Assembly: GCA_033557465.1 (NCBI GenBank)
Contig: CM066035.1
Span: 916,060,235 to 916,124,234, forward strand
Length of the DNA stretch: 64,000 nucleotides
Reading direction: 5' to 3'
Origin: Ichthyophis bannanicus
Lineage: Eukaryota; Chordata; Amphibia; Gymnophiona; Ichthyophiidae
Below, piece after piece: positions 22,227 to 32,704 of this stretch. Position 1 is the stretch's first letter. Each line of letters begins with the position of its first letter. The translations under genes were made by a program, and so were the position numbers. Below the pieces are notes generated by a model. That model worked only from the letters and a program-made list of their open reading frames with translations, was not told the origin of the DNA and did not search any database.

Positions 22227-22328
22227 GTCACCCATATGTGAGGGCTGACTTCCTGCTTGGTCCTGGAGAAAGAGTAGTTACTCACCTGTAACAGGTGTTC
22301 TCCAGGAGCAGCAGGAATCAGTCCTCAC
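22227..22328 (+). repeat. DIRS-A1 internal complementary region
   Basis: It reads CACCCATATGTGAGGGCTGA, TTCCTGCTTGGTCCTGGAGA, AAGAGTAGTTACTCACCTGT, then 'AACAGGTGTTCTCCAGGAGC' and AGCAGGAATCAGTCCTCAC. Its first part is the reverse complement of the left end and its second part that of the right end, so it spans the circle junction. This is the template-like feature used in DIRS replication models. Confidence 0.87.
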
Positions 22329-22409
22329 AACCCTCCCTCCTCCCCTTGGAGTTGCAGTTGTACATAGTTTGTTTTTACATTTTTGTGTGCTGTTCTTAGC
22401 TATGTCATT

Positions 22410-22598
22410 TGACTGAGGTAAGATGGCACCTTCAGGCGGGAAGGGTACCGCGCATGCGTGCCAGCATTCCCAAAGGCTTTCATGGAAAGCTGGGGAAATG
22501 CTCCGCTGGGGCTTCATCGGCGCCGATGACACCCTTATGTGAGGACTGATTCCTGCTGCTCCTGGAGAACACCTGTTACAGGTGAGTAACTACTCTTT
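22410..22598 (+). repeat. DIRS-A1 right terminal inverted repeat
   Basis: It runs from the GTAAGATGGCACC region to the end CACCTGTTACAGGTGAGTAA followed by CTACTCTTT. It is inverted relative to 16822-16985. The outer ~50 bases beyond the shared block match only the ICR. Confidence 0.85.
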
Positions 22599-23498
22599 TC
22601 CTCTCATCCTCTTATAGCAAGATTCATGAGAGGCCTTCTTTTAACTAAACCTCCCATTAGACCACCTCCAGTGGCATGGGACTTAAACCTGGTTCTTGGC
22701 CAGCTCATGAAGCCACCCTTTGAACCTTTAGCCACCACCTCCTTGAAATTTCTTTCTTGGAAGGTTATTTTTCTTATTGCAGTCACCTCAGCATGCCGCA
22801 TCAGTGAGTTGCAAGCTTTGGTGGCTAATCCACCTTATACAAGGTTCCATCATGATAAGGTAGTCCTCAGGACCAATCCACAATTTATGCCTAAAGTGGT
22901 CTCGCCTTTTCATCTGAACCAAGAGGTATATTTACCTGTCTTTTTTCCAGGACCTCATACATCAAGTGCAGAGAGGAATCTTCATACCTTGGATTGTAAG
23001 AGAGCTCTTGCTTTTTACTTACAAAGAACACAGCAACATAAAGGGGCTTGTTTACAAAGCCGCGGTAGTGGTTTGCGATCGCGATTGCAGCCGCGGCCCC
23101 ATTGAAATCAATGGGGCCGCGGCTCCGATTACGATCGCAAACCGCTACCGCGGCTTTGTAAACAAGCCCCAAAGTCTTCTCAACTCTTTGTTGCTTTTGA
23201 TCCTTCTCATTTAGGACTTCCAGTCTCTAAGAGAACACTGTCCAACTAGATTGCTCAGTGTATTTCTTTCGCCTGCCAGAATAGAAACCTTTCTCTGGAG
23301 GGCCATGTCACAGCTCACAGTGTGAGAGCCATGGCAGCCTCAATGGCTCATCTAAATTCTGTGTCCATCGACCAAATCTGTCGAGCGGCCACCTGGGCCT
23401 TGGTTCATACCTTCACAGCCCATTACTTCTTGGACAAGGACTCCCGCCGGGATGCCTTGTTTGGTCAGGCTGTTCTCAAACACCTGTTCCATTCCTAA
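22599..23498 (+). pseudogene. DIRS-B1 tyrosine recombinase, C-terminal part
   Basis: Continues the frame cut at 16821: KPPIRPPPVAWDLNLVLGQL, SLKFLSWKVIFLIAVTSACR (first catalytic Arg region), then a foldback element at 23043-23170 inside the frame. After it come QLFVAFDPSHLGLPVSKRTL, a TAG where homologues have Trp, EGHVTAHSVRAMAASMAHL with the H-x-x-R pair, and RAATWALVHTFTAHYFLDKD with the Tyr. It ends VLKHLFHS with a TAA at 23496-23498. It is broken by A1, by the foldback element and by the nonsense codon. Confidence 0.82.
23043..23170. mobile_element. 128-bp foldback MITE (GGGGCTTGTTTAC ends)
   Basis: A nearly perfect palindrome: the left arm starts GGGGCTTGTTTACAAAGCCG and the right arm ends CGGCTTTGTAAACAAGCCCC, with a centre near CCCATTGAAATCAATGGGG. 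It interrupts a recombinase frame otherwise alignable with its homologues. AAA flanks it on both sides, but the host run of A makes the target duplication unreadable, so no superfamily can be assigned. Confidence 0.8.
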
Positions 23499-23610
23499 TC
23501 AATTCCTACCCACCTACCCTGGTTGGATGCCAGAGATCCATGGGAGGAGGTAGAGTCCTTTTCAAGCACATACAACCTGGGGTTCTCCCCTGGCATCTGC
23601 AGCTAGGGAG

Positions 23611-23712
23611 TCCCCATATGTGAAGACTCATTCCTGCTTGTTCCTGGAGATAGCACAGTTACTTACCTGTAACAGGTGATCTCTGGGAACAGCAGGAATA
23701 AGTCTTCACAAC
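23611..23712 (+). repeat. DIRS-B1 internal complementary region
   Basis: It reads CCCCATATGTGAAGACTCAT, TCCTGCTTGTTCCTGGAGAT, AGCACAGTTACTTACCTGTA and on to AAGTCTTCAC. It is complementary to the joined ends of family B, whose right end here is ATTACAGGTAAGTAACTGTG. The sequence differs from family A (GAGGACTGA versus GAAGACT), separating the two families. Confidence 0.8.
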
Positions 23713-23799
23713 CCACCCACCTCCCCTAGGAGTTGTATCTCTCTATCATTCTTTCCTTTCCTCTCTCTCTCTTTGTCTCAGCTTTAAAACTCGAACTGG

Positions 23800-23983
23800 A
23801 GAGAGGCGGTTGGGAAAGGTGGGAAGGCAGCGCGCAGGCGCTGTGGGATGCTCCCAAAAGCTTTCTTACTGGACGCTGGGGAGCGTTCCCGCTCAGGCTC
23901 CGTTGATACCAACAATACCCATATGTGAAGACTTATTCCTGCTGTTCCCAGAGATCACCTATTACAGGTAAGTAACTGTGCTT
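23800..23983 (+). repeat. DIRS-B1 right terminal repeat
   Basis: It runs through 'GCTGTGGGATGCTCCCAAAA', 'GGACGCTGGGGAGCGTTCCC' and CCCATATGTGAAGACTTATT, ending TTACAGGTAAGTAACTGTGC then TTT. Immediately afterwards the sequence becomes DIRS gag coding (B2), with no spacer. Confidence 0.78.
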
Positions 23984-24890
23984 TCCGGTACTGAGGTTCT
24001 GGCACCGCAAGCCTCAGCTACTGGTTTTGATCTGTACCGAGTTTGTGCAGAGCGGGAACACCCTGCCCGTCGATACTTTGAGTCTATGGATTCCGATTCA
24101 TTGGATGATGAATCGGTCGATACCCAGGACATGAGAGCTATCCCAGAAAACCCATCTCTGTCTCCACAACGTCGCATGTCCCCTCCAGAGGACATGTCTT
24201 TTCAAGACTTTATTCCCAATGTTGCTAGGGGTCTGTCCATAACAGTGACATTGGGGAAAGAGCCTAGGGCCGAAGAACTCGAAATTCTTCAATACCCTAT
24301 AGCCCCGAAGGAGGCTGCTATGCTCCTTATCTATCTGATACTTCACGACCTTATGTGTCATATGTGGGAGACACCCCTTACCATCTCTTTCCATACCTGG
24401 CAATTCGATACCATGTACCGGGTACCAGAGTGTCCCGGTTTTCAAAAGACGCAATTGCCGCATCATTCTATGGTGGTGGGATCAGCAATGTCTTGAATAA
24501 AGAGTGCTAAGACACATTCCTCGAACCCTCCAGGTAGGGAATAGAAAACCCTCGACACTTTTGGTCGACATTGTTTTCAGGCCTCCATGTTATTGGCCAG
24601 GAGAAGTGGCTAAGGATTTGGAATTAATGGCTTCTCTTCTCCCCGATGACAAGAGAGCAGATTATCTCACCCTTGTAAAGCATGCTCAGAATGTTTCAAA
24701 GTTTGTTAACAGACTGTTATGAGTGCATCAGCAGGACTTCATTCATCTGCATCAGTGCACACAGGATTGCTTGGCTTCAAGCATCGGATCTTGAACAATG
24801 GGTTCTAGATAAGCTGGGTAATATCCCTTGCTCCGGTGAAAACTTTTTTGGCAAGGATTGGCAAGACAAGGCCTCTCAGTTAGAATGAGA
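23984..24890 (+). pseudogene. DIRS-B2 gag remnant (starts mid-gene)
   Basis: The conserved gag core is recognisable by comparison with A1: MSPPEDMSFQDFIPNVARGL, KEPRAEELEILQYPIAPKEA, then a CPGFQKTQLPHHSMVVGSAM block ending in a stop at 24494-24496. Further pieces follow in other frames: EVAKDLELMASLLPDDKRAD, IAWLQASDLEQWVLDKLGNI, and SGENFFGKDWQDKASQLE to 24888. The N-terminal zinc-binding part is absent, since DIRS-B1 ends immediately before it. It is not functional. Confidence 0.75.
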
Positions 24891-25089
24891 ACACTACCCT
24901 CAATAGGCTATCTACTGCCAACCCAGCTAGGAAAAAAGCAGCAAAGAAAGTTTTTTTTCAGTAAGAAGTACTAGCCTTCTTATACTCTTACTGCTCAGTG
25001 TCAACATCATGCTCCTCAGAAGGGGCAGCAACCATCAGAGCAGCAAAAGAAGGCTCAGACTCCTAAGTCGCAGCCATCTCAGCAGACCC
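24890..25089 (+). other. DIRS-B2 gag tail / gag-pol junction, decayed
   Basis: This corresponds to the basic gag tail of the A elements (lysine and glutamine-rich, for example HQSSKRRLRLLSRSHLSRPS near 25030-25090 in one frame). Stops are frequent. Nothing else is recognised. Confidence 0.5.
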
Positions 25090-25822
25090 AGCCTCATCAG
25101 GATCTTTGACTCCTTTCTAGAGAACATAGCAGCTCAGCCTCTGGAGATTCCGGATCCTGTCCCCAGCAGACTCTGTCACTTTGCCCACAGATGGCATCTT
25201 TTCATTTCAGAGCAGTGGGCTTTGTCCATAGTATGGGAGGGGTACAAGCTTCATCTACAAAATCTACCCCCATGGACTCCTCCAAGAGAGTTCCATTCTC
25301 AACCCCCTCTCACTGCTCTGTTGCTTCAAGAGGTCACCTCCCTTCTCTTTCAGGGTGCAATAGAGGAGGTTCCACCATCCCAACAGGGAATGGGGTTTTT
25401 ATTCTCCATACTTCCTTATTTCAAAGAAAACAGGAGGGTACAGGCCCATTCTGGACCTCAGAGAACAGAACAAGTACCTATTTTGGGAGAAGTTCAAAAT
25501 GACCCCCCTAGGGACCCTTTTCCCCTATCTCCAGAGTCAGGATTGACTCTGTTCTCTAGATCTAAAGGAGGCATACACTCACATGCTTATTCATTCACAG
25601 AACAGAAGGTTCCTGCACTTCATGTTTCAAGGGAAATATTATCAATACAGAGTCCTGCCTTTCGGCCTCGCTGCTGCCCCAGGAGTCTTCACAAAATGCA
25701 TGGCAGTAGTGGCCGCATTCCTAAGGACTCTAGGGATATTTGTCTTCCCTTACTTAGACAACTGGCTCATTCGAGCAAGCACTTCTCTAGACACCAGCCT
25801 GTCCCTCTTGCGTACCATGCAG
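25090..25822 (+). pseudogene. DIRS-B2 reverse transcriptase, first part
   Basis: The N-terminal RT region reads HRWHLFISEQWALSIVWEGY, then LTALLLQEVTSLLFQGAIEE. After a frameshift near 25430 come KYYQYRVLPFGLAAAPGVFT, MAVVAAFLRTLGIFVFPYLD and then NWLIRA. The catalytic YLDD is YLDN here, so the second aspartate is lost as well as the frame. Coding is cut at 25822 (SLLRTMQ) by the CR1. The next residues (YLRFVINLPMSQLVPSQTLE) lie at 36032 onward. Confidence 0.8.
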
Positions 25823-25997
25823 GTGAATAGTGGAGTACCCCAGGGATCTGTGTGGGGTCTGCTGCTTTTTGACACATTCATAAATGACCTGGAAAGGGGA
25901 AGGTTATCAAATTTGCAGATGACACAAAACTATTTAAAGTCGTTAAAAACCCAAGAGGATTGTGGAAAATTGCAAGATGATCTTGATAAATTGGAAT
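25823..25997 (+). pseudogene. CR1 ORF2 (RT), part before DIRS-A2
   Basis: It reads NSGVPQGSVWGLLLFDTFIN then DLERG, the RT segment with the VPQGS motif. A frame change near the ADD motif follows (GKLQDDLDKLEF at the end). Coding resumes at 35138. The homologous segment in the second CR1 is at 43130-43318. Confidence 0.8.
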
Positions 25998-26165
25998 TCT
26001 CCAGGACCAAGCAGGAAGTCAGTCCTCACATATGGGTGACATCGGCGCCGACGGAGCCCTCGTGCGGCGCATTTCCCCAGCTTTCAAGGAAAGCCTTTGG
26101 GAATGCAATGTGCATGCGCGGTCCCCTTCCCGCCCAAGGGTGCCATCTTGCCCAGTCTTTCTTTT
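25998..26165 (+). repeat. DIRS-A2 left terminal inverted repeat
   Basis: It begins TTCTCCAGGACCAAGCAGGA and continues through GACATCGGCGCCGACGGAGC and 'CATTTCCCCAGCTTTCAAGG', inverted at 34960-35090. It is close to the A1 left repeat. Confidence 0.83.
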
Positions 26166-26408
26166 TCTGCAGAGCCCAACGGATGTGAGTTCGTGTCACC
26201 CGGGAAAAGTTGATTTTTTTCTGCGATTTTCACTGTGTCTTATCTGGTTCGATGCCGGTTCCCCTTCCCGCCTGAGCTCGGTACACCGGTATCGAGTCCG
26301 GAGTTTTGATTTTTGTTTTTTTGTCCTTCATGACTAGTGTTCGCGCTCTTTTTGTGTTTTCACTGGCAGCCCGGTCTTTTGATCTTGCAGGGGCCCTTTT
26401 TCCCCCGA

Positions 26409-28341
26409 TGGCTGCCAGCGGGTTCAAAAAGTGTGATCGGTGCAAGAAACTTATGTCTCTCACCGACACACTTGACTGCTGCCGCCGTTGCCTCGGGCCT
26501 GACCATGACCCGCTGGCCTGTGGCCCGTGTGGCAAGATGTCGTTGAAGGCGCTTCGGCGCCGTCAGCATCAACGTGAGAGAATTTTCTCAGACTCCGCGT
26601 CTGGCCGGGCCCGGACTTCGTCAGAGGCCTCGACATTTCGGGAGTCTGACCCCGAGCGCCGTCGGGGTTCCTCTGAAAGGGAGTCTCCCACCCGGGAGCA
26701 CAGAAGGAAGAAGAAACTTGCGAGGGTGGCGTCGGTGGAGGCTCCTGTTTCCTCGAGGGCCCGGTCGCGTAGCCCTGACCGCCGCCTCAGGCTCTCGGAG
26801 TAGGAGAGGCCGTCCAAGTTACCTCGTGTGGAGCCGGAGTCCCTGAGTCACATAAGTATAGTTGTCCTCGTGGACTTTCCTCCGGGGGAGCCGACATCGG
26901 GCCCGATGCTGTCGGGGCCCGTGTCGGGGGCTGCTGAGTCTCCTGAGCTTGGACTCAGGTTGACGGCCTTGGAGAGCAGCTTGGCTGCCTTCATGGAACA
27001 GCAGCGGGTGCTGATCACTGGTCTGACCGGTGCATCTGTCCCGACCACCGGGACCTCGATGTCTAAGTCGACCCCTGAGACCAAACCGATCCTCGAGTCA
27101 ATGAAGTCTCTAGTCGATCCTCGGTCAAGGTCCCCCTCGACCTCCCGTGCGGGGCCAAGGTCATCGACGCCGATACCCTCGGCGTCGGGGTGGGTGGAAA
27201 CCGAGGCCCACACGGCCGGAGTCACCCAATTCCTTCTCGGAGGAGTCGGCGTGGGATACAGAGGACGAGGAGTCCCCCGGACACCTTCTGGACCCGGTGC
27301 GTCCCTTCGGACTCACTGGAGTCCGAGCCTCGGAGACGGTCCCCCCCAGAGGATACCCGGTTCTCGGACTTCGTGAGGTACATGGCCAAAGCCTTGGCCT
27401 TCCCTGCAGATGCCGAGGAGGAGACTCGAGCCGAGGAGCTCGATGCCCTCCAGTATGACTTTACTCCGAAGGAAGCCTTTACTGTACCAGTTCCTCCGAT
27501 GCTGGAACGGCTGCTCTTCCGCATGTGGGAGGCACCGGCCTCGACGCCGGTTCTTAGCAAATGGGTCAATTCCATTTATCGAGTCCGTAAGAGCCCTGGG
27601 TTCCAAGAAGCACAGCTACCACACAACTCCATGGTTGTGGAATTGGCCATGCACCGTCTGAAGAGTCAGAAGATGCACTCCTCGGTGACCCCCAACTGGG
27701 AGGCCCGTAACCTGGATGCCCTCAGTAGAAAGTGCTTCCAGGGCTCTATGCTATCTTGCCGTGTCCAGACCTACCAGCTGTACATGGGCATGTACCTACG
27801 AGACCTGGCAAAGGAGATTGCCAGGTTCTCAGCTGGCCTCTCCGAGGAACCTTTGCAGAGGTTCAAGGCTTTGTCAACAGGGTTTCGAGAGTGCTAGAAG
27901 TTTATCTCTCGAGCAGCCTATGATGGCTTTAAGGCTTCGACCCGTGTATCCGCGGCTGGCATCGGTGCACGCCGTCAGGCCTGGCTGCAGTCATCAGACC
28001 TGGAGTCATGGGTGCAAGACAAGTTGGTCGATGTCCCTTGCCGAGGTGAAAACCTTTTCGGTAAGCCCATGACTGAAAAGGCTGCGGAAATCGAGACTGA
28101 GACTCTCACCAGAACAAGGCTGTCCAGGAAGACTTCTGCTCCTTCTCAGAAAAAGAAGGGCTCGGGAAAGAAGCCCTTTTTCCCGAGGAAGGGTGCTGCC
28201 TACAAATCCTACCCTCAATATCAGGCCTCTCCAGCTCCCCAACAGGGCCAGCAGGCCAAGGGGCAGGGGCATGGGCCCCGTAGGCAGAAGACCCCCAAGC
28301 CGCCAGCTCCGGCCCCTGCACAGCAGGGAGCGGGGTTTTGA
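26409..28341 (+). pseudogene. DIRS-A2 gag, nonsense and frameshift mutations
   Basis: It starts AASGFKKCDRCKKLMSLTDT and keeps the whole N-terminal Cys-rich module: C-x2-C, then CRRC, then CGPCGK. This is lost by frameshift in A1. The Ser/Arg-rich segment ends at a TAG (26801-26803). The frame reopens at 26828-27235, then shifts to 27190-27897 with the core (SPPEDTRFSDFVRYMAKALA, FTVPVPPMLERLLFRMWEAP). A TAG at 27895-27897 replaces the Ser codon of A1. The tail at 28012-28341 (QDKLVDVPCRGENLFGKPMT, SRKTSAPSQKKKGSGKKPFF) ends GAGF and TGA. There are three breaks. Confidence 0.83.
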
Positions 28342-30242
28342 CTCTCACAGCATAGCCTCTTCTCCACAGCTGGCTCCACGCAGCACAGGAGGTCGACTGA
28401 CCCTGTACGCCTACAGGTATACCCCATCACAGGGTATACCTAGGTACTGAGCATAGTCCAGAAGGGCTACATGCTCCACTTCTACCAGCTACCCCCTCCT
28501 ACTTTCCAGGGGAGCAAAAAGACTCCCTCTGCACAGAAACCTCCTCCTTCTGGAGTTGGCAAGTCTTCTAAAGGAACAGGCAGTGGAACCGGTGCCTCAC
28601 CACCTGAAAGGGCAAGGCTTCTACTCCAGGTACTTCCTCGTACCAAAAAGGACAGGAGGCCTCCGGCCTATCCTAGACTTGTGAAACTTAAACAAGTTTC
28701 TGGAGAGGGAAAAGTTCAAGATGCTTACCCTTGAGATACTGCTGCCCTACCTCCAGCAGGGAGATTGGCTATGCTCCTTAGACCTGAAGGATGCTTATAT
28801 TCACATCCTCATCCATCCAGACCACAGACAATATCTCAGATTTGTGGTGGGAGGAAACCATTTCCAGTACAGAGTACTTCCCTTTGGCCTAACCTCCGCC
28901 CCCAGGGTCTTCACCAAATACCTGGCGGTGGTGGCGGCCTATCTCAGGAATCAGGGAATTTTTATCTTCCCATACCTGGACGATTGGCTCATCAAGGGCC
29001 AGTCTCTCCAGGAGGCCAGATAAGCCACTCTTCACACTGTCTCTCTTCTTCAGCATCTGGGCTTTGTCATAAACTACGCAAAGTCCACTTTGCTCCCCTC
29101 ACAGAACCTAGAGTTTATAGGGGCAAGATTAGACACTCTGCAAGCAAGGGCTTACTTTCCCCAAGGACAGGGCCCACAGACTGATGGACATGGCCAGCCA
29201 ATTCCAAAGCAATTCTCGGGTCTCTGACAGGCACTTCCTGCAGCTCCTGGGCTATATGGCATCCACGGTACATGTGACCCCGAATGCCCGTCTGCATATG
29301 CGGGCTGCTCAGTGGTGCCTCAGAGCTCAGTGGGCGCAGGCTACAGGCGACCTCCGAGACAGAGTAAAGGTGTCCAAACCACTTTTGGACTCCTTGCATT
29401 GGTGGCTACATTTCCCAAACCTTCTCAGGGGGGTTCCTTTTCAGGCCCCAGCACACACAAGGGTGCTGACGACCGATGCTTCCTTAAAGGGCTGGGGTGC
29501 ACATTACCAGAGCACGTGCACTCAAGGCCTCTGGTCTCCTCGGGAGGCCACACAGCAGATCAGTCTTTTGGAGCTACGAGCAATCTGCTTGGCTCTACAG
29601 AATTTTTCTCATGCCCCCTCTCTCACCAGTCTGTCTTAGTTCAGACAGAAAATCAGGTAGCAATGTTCTGTGTGAACAAGCAAAGGGGCACAGGGTCCAG
29701 ACTCCTATGTCAGGAGGTGCAGGCCCTTTGCTCCTTTGCAGTCAAACAAGGCATGTTTCTCAAAGCAGTTTATCTAGGAAAACTTCTTGGCAGACAAACT
29801 AAGCAGGATTCTCCAGCCTCCCGAATGGTAGTTGAATCCACTAGTGGTCCAGCAGATTTTTCTACGATGGGGACTTCCATCCATCGATCTCTTTGCAAGT
29901 CCGCTGAACCGTCAGCTGCCCAGGTTTTGCTCCAGACAGCCGCATCCCCTCAGAATGGCAGCAGATGCTTTTCTGATCTCTTGGTCTATGGGCCTCCTGT
30001 ATGCGTTTCCTCCGCCCCTGGTGGCCCGAACTCTGTTCAAGATTCTCCGGGACAAGGCCTCGGTGATTCTGGTAGCCCCCAGATGGCCGAGGCAACCGTG
30101 GTTTCCACTTCTGCTGCAGGTGGCGGTGGAAACTCCATTCCCTCTGGGGTTGCAACCCGATCTCCTGTCTCAGAATCAGGGTTCCCTTCTGTACCCCAAT
30201 CTCAGATCCCTCAATCTGATGGCCTGGCTGCCGAAAGGATAG
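28342..30242 (+). pseudogene. DIRS-A2 pol: RT, RNase H, methyltransferase-like
   Basis: The N-terminal RT part is poorly preserved, with frame changes between 28440 and 28720. The catalytic part is open at 28721-29023: LQQGDWLCSLDLKDAYIHIL, YRVLPFGLTSAPRVFTKYLA and FPYLDDWLIKG with YLDD intact, ending in a TAA at 29021-29023. RNase H follows (29184-29639) with TTDASLKGWGAHYQ and LLELRAICLALQNF. Its last part is out of frame. The methyltransferase-like domain (29832-30242) is open: GLPSIDLFASPLNRQLPRFC, AADAFLISWSMGLLYAFPPP, LVAPRWPRQPWFPLLLQVAV. Confidence 0.83.
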
Positions 30243-31689
30243 TACTAGCTCCCTTACTTCTACCTAGGGAAGTTGAGGAGGTGGTCTTGGCCTCTAGGAG
30301 GTAGTCCACCAGAAAGTCCTATGCCCTCAAGTGGCGTAGGTTCACAATATGGTGTGCTCACCTCAATGGCCTTGTGCCAGTAGTACTGCAGTATCTACTT
30401 CACCTGTCAGACCTAGGCCTTAAGTCCAACTCTGTTCGGGTCCACCTCAGTGCTCTATCAGTACACCACTCACCAGTGGAGGGACAGTCTCTGTCGGATC
30501 ACCCCTTGGTGTCCCACTTTCTCAGAGGTCTGCTTCTGCTCAAGCCTCCGGTTCGTCCACCGGCCACTGAGTGGGATTTGAACGTGGTCTTGCAGCAACT
30601 TACTCACCCACCGTTTGAGCCGATGGCTACTGTCGCCCTGCCGTGGCGCCAGCCCCCCCTGGTGGCGGCGTAGTTTTTCCACCGAAGGGCTGGGCCCGGG
30701 GCCACTAAGATGTTTGTGATTGGGATTGGCCAGGTGCGAGGGTCAAGGGCCAGTGCCTTGTGCCGGCCTCGTTGCCAACTCCCAAAGAGAATACAGTCTT
30801 GCACAAAAGTGGAGGGAAAAAGAAAAAGGCTTTATTTTCCCTTTTTGCACTAAGGGTTCAGAACATAGGATAAACACTAGGGTTGCCAACTTTTTCACCG
30901 AGAAAAACCCGACACCTGTGGCTCGCCATGCTCCACCCATTCTCTGCCCCTAGTCCCACCCCTGCCCCGCCCCCAGCCCCACCCACAAAAATTACCGAGG
31001 ATACGTGTAGGCTAACTTCCTTGGTCAGATAATAATTAAACTGGGAACCCCAAAATCCAAACATGAAATGTACAACACTGGAGAAATAAAACTATAAAGT
31101 AATTTCCTCTTGCACTAAACAAAAACGCAAAGATGTTAGCAATACACACTTCCCAGACCAGACATATTCCAGTTAATAAATTCAAAATAAAAAGTATTTT
31201 TCTACCTTCTGTTTGGGCGTTTTATTTTTCAGTTGCAATTGCTCCAGTCACTTTCTTCTGGTTTCTTCGTGTCTTCTGCGAGCTATCCATTTGTCCTTTC
31301 TTCTCTTTTAGATGTTTTCCATTCTCTCTCTATTTCTGCTTTAACATACTGATTGTTTCCCTTTTGCTCTTTCCCCCAATTCTTTCCTTATTCCTTTATC
31401 ATCCGTTTAAATTTCACCCTTCCATTCTCAAGCCCCTCTTACTCTCCCAATACCGGCCCATCATAGACTTTTCTTCCACACAAAATATTTTTTCCCCTCT
31501 CCATTCTCATTCCCCATCCATTCTAGTCCTCCCCCCAAATCAATTCCCTTATAGTTCTAGGCCCACCCAGCATCCACTCCCTTCTAGTCCCATTCTCCCA
31601 TGCCCACATCAGCCCATTTCCAGTCCTATTCCAGCTCTTCATCAGCCCATTTCCAGTGCTAGCCCTCACATCACAGGCCATTTCCAGTC

Positions 31690-32400
31690 CTAGCTCCCCC
31701 CCCCCCAATCACAGCCCATTTCCAGTCCAAGTCCCCCATCACAGCCTATTTCCAGTCCTAGGCCCCCCCCCACCATCACAGCCCATTTGCAGTCCGAGTC
31801 CCCCCGCACCATCACTGCCCATTTGCAGTCCTAGCCCCCCTAATCACAGCCTATTTCCAGTCCAAGATCCCCCTTCCTCCACCATAGCCCATTTCCAGTC
31901 CAAGATCCCCCTTCCTCCACCATAGCCCATTTCCAGTCCAAGTTCCCCCCCCCCCATAGCCCTTTTCCAGTCCAGGTCCCCTCCACCCCCATCACAACCC
32001 ATTTCCAGTCCATGTCCCCCCCCCCATAACCCTTTTACAGTCCAGGTCCCCCCCCCATCACAGCCTATTTCCAGTCCAAGTTTCCCCCCCCCCCCATAGC
32101 CCTTTTCTGGTCCAGGTCCCCTCCACCCCATCACAACCCATTTCCAGTCCATGTCCCCCCCCCCTAACCCTTTTACAGTCCAGGTCCCCCCCCCATCACA
32201 GCCTATTTCCAGTCCAAGTCCCCCCCTTAGCCCTTTTCCAGTCCAAGTCCCCCCCCTTTAGCCCTTTTCCAGTCCAAGTCCCCCCCTTAGCCCTTTTCCA
32301 GTCCAAGTCCCCCCCCCCCTTTAGCCCTTTTCCAGTCCAAGTCCCCCACTTAGCCCTTTTCCAGACCCGGTCCCCCCCAACACAGCCATTGCAGTCCTTG
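31690..32400. repeat. C-rich minisatellite in hAT element 1
   Basis: A tandem array of about 25-45-base units built on AGCCCATTTCCAGTCC followed by AAGTCCCCCCC, with variable C runs. About 18-20 units are visible, some reading CCTTTTCCAGTCCAAGTCCC. The opposite-strand counterpart is at 60250-61640. Confidence 0.83.
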
Positions 32401-32440
32401 CCCCCCCCCCGCCCCCCGACCAGCATCGCGGCTGTCTGAG

Positions 32441-32704
32441 GCTTCAGAGGGAGCCGGGGAAGCCCGCGCGAGGCCCCGGCTCCTTCTGAACAGCCACCAG
32501 CGTGAAGAGCCTTTTCCTTCACGCTGGCGGCTGTTCCTGTGAAGCCGCGAATGCTGGGAAAGGTTAAAGGGCAACCTTTAACCTTTCCCAGCATTCGCGG
32601 CTTCACAGGAACAGCCGCCAGCGTGAAGGTAAAGGCTCTTCACGCTGGTGGCTGTTCAGAGGGAGCCGGGGCCTCGCGCGGGCTTCCCCGGCTCCCTCTG
32701 AAGC
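32441..32704. repeat. 264-bp GC-rich palindrome in hAT element 1
   Basis: Arms of about 130 bases start GCTTCAGAGGGAGCCGGGGA and end with its complement CCCCGGCTCCCTCTGAAGC. They meet at GGTTAAAGG, GCAA, CCTTTAACC near 32572. The DNA could extrude a cruciform. Plus-strand frames through it are artefacts. Confidence 0.83.

Larger units (their letters stand above)
16822..22598 (+). mobile_element. DIRS-type element A1, near full length (5.78 kb)
   Basis: All parts of a DIRS element are present in order: left terminal inverted repeat, gag, RT-RNase H-methyltransferase-like pol, overlapping tyrosine recombinase, internal complementary region (ICR) and right terminal repeat. The ICR (22227-22328) is the reverse complement of the element's right end joined to its left end (ACTACTCTTT joined to CTCCAGGACC), the diagnostic DIRS feature. 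It is inserted without target duplication into the recombinase of DIRS-B1, splitting one frame between 16821 and 22599. Nonsense and frameshift changes leave it non-autonomous. Confidence 0.9.
16146..23983 (+). mobile_element. DIRS-type element B1, right half (interrupted)
   Basis: A tyrosine-recombinase retrotransposon whose RT and RNase H half lies left of the window, beyond the two Tx1-like copies. Present are the methyltransferase-like domain (16146-16555), the recombinase split by DIRS-A1 (16300-16821 and 22599-23498), an internal complementary region (23611-23712) and the right terminal repeat to 23983. No target duplication is seen, as expected for recombinase integration. Its right end abuts the gag of DIRS-B2 in the middle of that gene. 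Confidence 0.82.

Noticed and set aside
31133..31693. Open frames in the hAT core and its array (also 61383-61868 minus strand)
   Set aside because: Pyrimidine-rich low complexity; the frames lie in homologous cargo in two elements but the proteins do not correspond in a conserved way.
31690..32400. CRISPR-like repeat array
   Set aside because: Units are contiguous, variable in length and without unique spacers; the genome is vertebrate and the array lies in a hAT element.
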